NCBI GenBank assembly: GCA_036751905.1
Contig: DAIOTP010000034.1
Location: forward strand, 1 to 26,592
DNA from: T3Sed10-241 sp036751905
GTDB lineage: Bacteria > Bacteroidota > Bacteroidia > Flavobacteriales_D > Cryomorphaceae
Length of the DNA stretch: 26,592 nucleotides
Reading direction: 5' to 3'
The notes below the pieces were generated by a model. It was not told the origin of the DNA and ran no database searches. It saw only the letters and a list, made by a program, of their open reading frames with translations. Shown piece by piece: positions 24,177 to 26,592 of the stretch. Within the stretch, counting starts at the first letter, position 1, and each line of letters begins with the position of its first letter. Made by a program: the position numbers and the translations under genes.

Positions 24177-26162
24177 TTACAGTTTTTGAAGGGCAACCTT
24201 CGTGGTTATTTGGCCATCCACTTCAATGGACTTCGCGTCGGCACTGTGCACAACAGCGACGAGCTCCAAAGAGCCCGCCAAAGTTTCAGCGCAAATATAC
24301 TCCAAATTGTTCTTTATAGCTTGAGTGATTTCAACACGTTCTTCGACCTGAAGCGCAATTCTATCGGTGAGTTCAAGCCCTGAGTCTTTTCGCATGTTTT
24401 GGATGCGGTTTACCAATTCTCGGGCCAATCCTTCCTCACGCAATGCCTCAGTAATTTGCACGTCGAGGGCTACCGTATAGCTTCCGTCTGTGCTTACCAG
24501 CCAGCCAGGAATGTCTTTGGTGGTGATGCCGAGCTCCTCGCGTTCCAACACCACCTCTTCACCTCCATCGAGCAGCAGTGTGATGCTGCCTTCGCGCTCT
24601 ATGTGTACAATGTCATCTTGTCCTAGCCTTGCTACCGCTGCGGCCACGGCCTTCATTTCTTTGCCAAAACGTGGACCCAGTTTTTTGAAATCCGGCTTCA
24701 CCTCTTTCACAAATACCCCTTCTGAATCGCGCAGATACACGAGCTCCTTCACATTGAGCTCACTGAGTATAATGGGCTCCACGTCCTTCAGCTGTCGCGC
24801 AAATGTGTCGTCGAGGATGGGCACCATCATGCGCTGCAAGGGTTGGCGTACCTTCACCTTTTCCTGTTTGCGCAAGCTGAGTACCATGGAAGTGATGTGG
24901 TGCGCGATGTGCATTTTTTGCTCGAGGTCGGTATCGACGGCGGCGGCGTCCCTTTCCGGGAAATGGGCAAGGTGCACTGACTTCGCCTTATTGCGGCCAC
25001 TCACCCCATTGAGGTCGCGGTAGAGGCGGTCCATAAAGAAGGGCGCGATGGGGGCCGCCATGATGGCTACTTCTTCCAGGCAGCGGTACAGGGTTTGGTA
25101 AGCGCTGAGCTTGTCCTTTCCGTAGTCGCCTTTCCAGAATCGACGGCGGCAGAGGCGCACATACCAGTTGCTCAGCTCCTCGGTCACAAATTCCTGCAGC
25201 AGTCGCCCTGCGCGGGTGGGTTCGTATTGTGCGTAAGCGGCGTCCACCTCTGCATTGAGGCTGCTGAGGCGGCTCAGTATCCAGCGGTCTATTTCGGGCC
25301 GCTCGCTCAGGGGGAGTTCATTTTCCGAAAAGGAAAAGCCATCCACATTGGCATAGAGTGCAAAGAATGCGTAGGTGTTGTACAGGGTGCCGAAAAATTT
25401 GCGCTGCACTTCCTGTATGCCCGCTTCATCGAAGCGGAGGTTGTCCCAGGGTTGGGCATTGGTGATCATGTACCAGCGGGTGGCGTCGGGGCCGTAAGCG
25501 CTGAGGGTTTTGAAGGGATCCACGGCATTGCCGAGGCGCTTGCTCATTTTTTGCCCGTTTTTGTCGAGCACCAGGCCGTTGCTCACCACATTTTTGTAGG
25601 CCACGGAGTCGAAGCACATGGTGGCGATGGCGTGCAGGGTGAAGAACCAGCCCCGGGTTTGGTCCACCCCCTCGGCGATGAAGTCGGCGGGGAAGGCGCT
25701 GCCCTGATCGATGCGTTCCTTGTTCTCGAAGGGGTAATGCCACTGCGCGTATGGCATGGCGCCCGAGTCGAACCACACGTCGATGAGGTCGGCCTCGCGG
25801 TACAGGGGCTGCCCGTCCTTGCCGGCCAGCACGATGGTATCCACCACATGCTTGTGCAGGTCGAAGCTTTGGTAATTGGATTCGCTCATGTCGCCGGGGC
25901 TAAAATCTTGCAGGGGGTGGCTGTCCATAAGTCCTTTGGCTACAGCTTCATCACAAGCCGCTTTAAGTTCCTCAGCGCTGCCTATGCAGCGGGCCTCCTT
26001 GCCGTCTTTGCTGCGCCATATCGGGATGGGGATACCCCAGAAGCGCGAGCGGCTCAGGTTCCAGTCGTTGAGGTTCTCCAGCCAGTTGCCGAAGCGGCCG
26101 GTGCCGGTGCTTGCGGGCTTCCAGTTGATGGTTTTGTTGAGGGCAATCATGCGCTCCTTGGC
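24177..26162 (-). CDS. ileS: Isoleucyl-tRNA synthetase, C-terminal 661 residues (interrupted by assembly gap)
   Basis: From the first N-gap to the stop at 24177 the minus strand encodes the C-terminal part of IleS: MIALNKTINWKP, STGTGRFGNWLENLNDWNLS, RSRFWGIPIPIW, GWFFTLHAIATMCFDSVAYK, the KMSKRLG signature (KMSKR at 25550-25536), the anticodon-binding domain and the C-terminal extension typical of bacterial IleS of this class. IleS charges tRNA-Ile. The N-terminal portion is split by mis-scaffolding: codons continue through 26530-26468 and then 26398-26173. Together about 757 residues are recoverable. The catalytic HIGH region and the first few hundred residues are not in the window. Reading straight across the Ns gives a frameshifted artefact. 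It is probably the first gene of ileS-dksA-lspA. Confidence 0.95.
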   Translation of the reverse strand, partial: AKERMIALNKTINWKPASTGTGRFGNWLENLNDWNLSRSRFWGIPIPIWRSKDGKEARCIGSAEELKAACDEAVAKGLMDSHPLQDFSPGDMSESNYQSFDLHKHVVDTIVLAGKDGQPLYREADLIDVWFDSGAMPYAQWHYPFENKERIDQGSAFPADFIAEGVDQTRGWFFTLHAIATMCFDSVAYKNVVSNGLVLDKNGQKMSKRLGNAVDPFKTLSAYGPDATRWYMITNAQPWDNLRFDEAGIQEVQRKFFGTLYNTYAFFALYANVDGFSFSENELPLSERPEIDRWILSRLSSLNAEVDAAYAQYEPTRAGRLLQEFVTEELSNWYVRLCRRRFWKGDYGKDKLSAYQTLYRCLEEVAIMAAPIAPFFMDRLYRDLNGVSGRNKAKSVHLAHFPERDAAAVDTDLEQKMHIAHHITSMVLSLRKQEKVKVRQPLQRMMVPILDDTFARQLKDVEPIILSELNVKELVYLRDSEGVFVKEVKPDFKKLGPRFGKEMKAVAAAVARLGQDDIVHIEREGSITLLLDGGEEVVLEREELGITTKDIPGWLVSTDGSYTVALDVQITEALREEGLARELVNRIQNMRKDSGLELTDRIALQVEERVEITQAIKNNLEYICAETLAGSLELVAVVHSADAKSIEVDGQITTKVALQKL

Positions 26163-26172
26163 NNNNNNNNNN
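26163..26172. other. Assembly gap (10 N), true insert is 63 nt
   Basis: Ten Ns interrupt ileS. The missing bases are present at 26468-26530, flanked there by copies of both gap edges. Confidence 0.95.
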
Positions 26173-26398
26173 GCAGTGGGGGTAGCTGTGTTCGTATTTT
26201 TCGATGAGGAAGGCTTTGCCCTCTTCCTTGAGCTTGATGGAGATGAGCACATCGACTGATTTGTCAGGTGCTTCGCCCTCTTTGTAGTATTCGTTTTTGA
26301 CGTAAAGCCCTGCCAGTTCGCCCATTTGCTGCACAAAGCGGCCTTGCAGGTCCACGAGGGGCATCGGGTCGCCATGGGCATCGGGTACGAGCATGGCG
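26173..26398 (-). CDS. ileS: ileS internal fragment, upstream of the 24177-26162 part
   Basis: This segment encodes AMLVPDAHGDPMPLVDLQGR, then VKNEYYKEGEAPDKSVDVLI, and ends LKEEGKAFLIEKYEHSYPHC. This is the IleS region just before the conserved WRTDKP. It is in a different frame from the 24177-26162 part only because the gap length is a placeholder. In the real gene the 63-nt bridge lies between the two and the frame is continuous. Confidence 0.9.
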
Positions 26399-26408
26399 NN
26401 NNNNNNNN
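26399..26408. other. Assembly gap (10 N), placeholder length
   Basis: This second run of ten Ns separates two contigs that, by overlap, are not adjacent in this order. Confidence 0.95.
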
Positions 26409-26592
26409 CCGGCGCTTGCGGGCTTCCAGTTGATGGTTTTGTTGAGGGCAATCATGCGCTCCTTGGCGGCAGTGCTGCGGATGAACCAGGCATCGAGCGG
26501 ATAGTACAGCACGGGCTTGTCGGTGCGCCAGCAGTGGGGGTAGCTGTGTTCGTATTTTTCGACGAGGAAGGCTTTGCCCTCTTCCTTGAGCT
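26409..26592 (-). CDS. ileS: ileS bridging contig, misplaced duplicate
   Basis: 26409-26467 repeats 26104-26162 with one mismatch, and 26531-26592 repeats 26173-26234 with one mismatch. The 63 nt between (26468-26530) are unique and encode WRTDKPVLYYPLDAWFIRST plus one Ala, exactly what IleS has between SYPHC and AKERM. This segment therefore belongs between the other two ileS pieces. Confidence 0.92.

Noticed and set aside
25095..26207. 370-codon open frame on the plus strand opposite ileS
   Set aside because: It is fully antisense to a certain IleS reading frame, reads through the N-gap and has no recognisable domain.
26163..26381. Continuation of the ileS frame upstream across the Ns to an ATG at 26381
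   Set aside because: The translation beyond the gap is not IleS; the correct IleS reading of that segment is in another frame, so this start is an artefact of the placeholder gap length.
1..26592. CRISPR arrays, transposons, prophage genes, tRNA or rRNA
   Set aside because: No spaced direct repeats, transposase or integrase motifs, cloverleaf-like segments or rRNA signatures were seen on either strand.

Overview
The window comes from the chromosome of a Bacteroidota bacterium, most likely Flavobacteriales or a Cryomorphaceae-like relative. The lineage is inferred from sequence alone. Support comes from promoters with the Bacteroidota -7 element TAnnTTTG, the absence of Shine-Dalgarno sequences, a very large SBBP/PKD-type surface protein, a 7TM-DISM/SpoIIE phosphatase, a DUF3098 gene behind ftsX, and the gene order ileS-dksA-lspA. 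Two 10-N gaps and near-identical, out-of-order segments at the right end point to a draft, probably metagenome-derived, assembly.

Layout. 1-3092 (-) is the N-terminal 1030 codons of a secreted multidomain surface protein that runs off the left edge. 3291-9114 (+) is a housekeeping run: M23 endopeptidase lipoprotein, ftsX, DUF3098, uppP, truB, queA, ispD. It combines cell-envelope growth (peptidoglycan hydrolysis, FtsX, undecaprenyl phosphate recycling, isoprenoid precursor synthesis) with tRNA modification (TruB, QueA). 9331-14601 (+) holds a CASTOR/POLLUX-like ion channel, a 7TM sensor with a SpoIIE phosphatase, and rlmN. 14671-17813 (-) holds a secreted DUF1028 protein and an overlapping operon of a PadR repressor with three membrane proteins, two of which share a HAAS-like N-terminal helical domain. 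18007-20840 holds a beta-barrel outer-membrane protein (+), a polytopic membrane protein (-) and a DUF1801 protein (-). 20971-23059 (+) holds a small secreted protein of 20-residue repeats, a class II Fic AMP-transferase with a winged-helix C-terminus, and a CDGSH iron-sulfur protein. 23098 to the right edge (-) is lspA, a dksA-like gene and ileS.

Most notable points. (1) The Fic gene is preceded by an array of five half-sites of the type GCAACGAATA on alternating strands. They pair with constant 7-nt spacers on a 17-nt period, flank a good promoter and overlap the start codon, so a dedicated and possibly autoregulatory operator is likely. (2) The right end of ileS is mis-scaffolded: the last segment (26409-26592) is the missing bridge between the two preceding pieces, and reordering restores an uninterrupted IleS reading frame. 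(3) Several promoters place TAnnTTTG only 4-9 nt before the start codon, which predicts leaderless or nearly leaderless mRNAs. (4) The secreted protein at 20971-21447 consists of exact 20-residue repeats that I cannot assign to a named family. I see no CRISPR array, insertion sequence, prophage, tRNA or rRNA.
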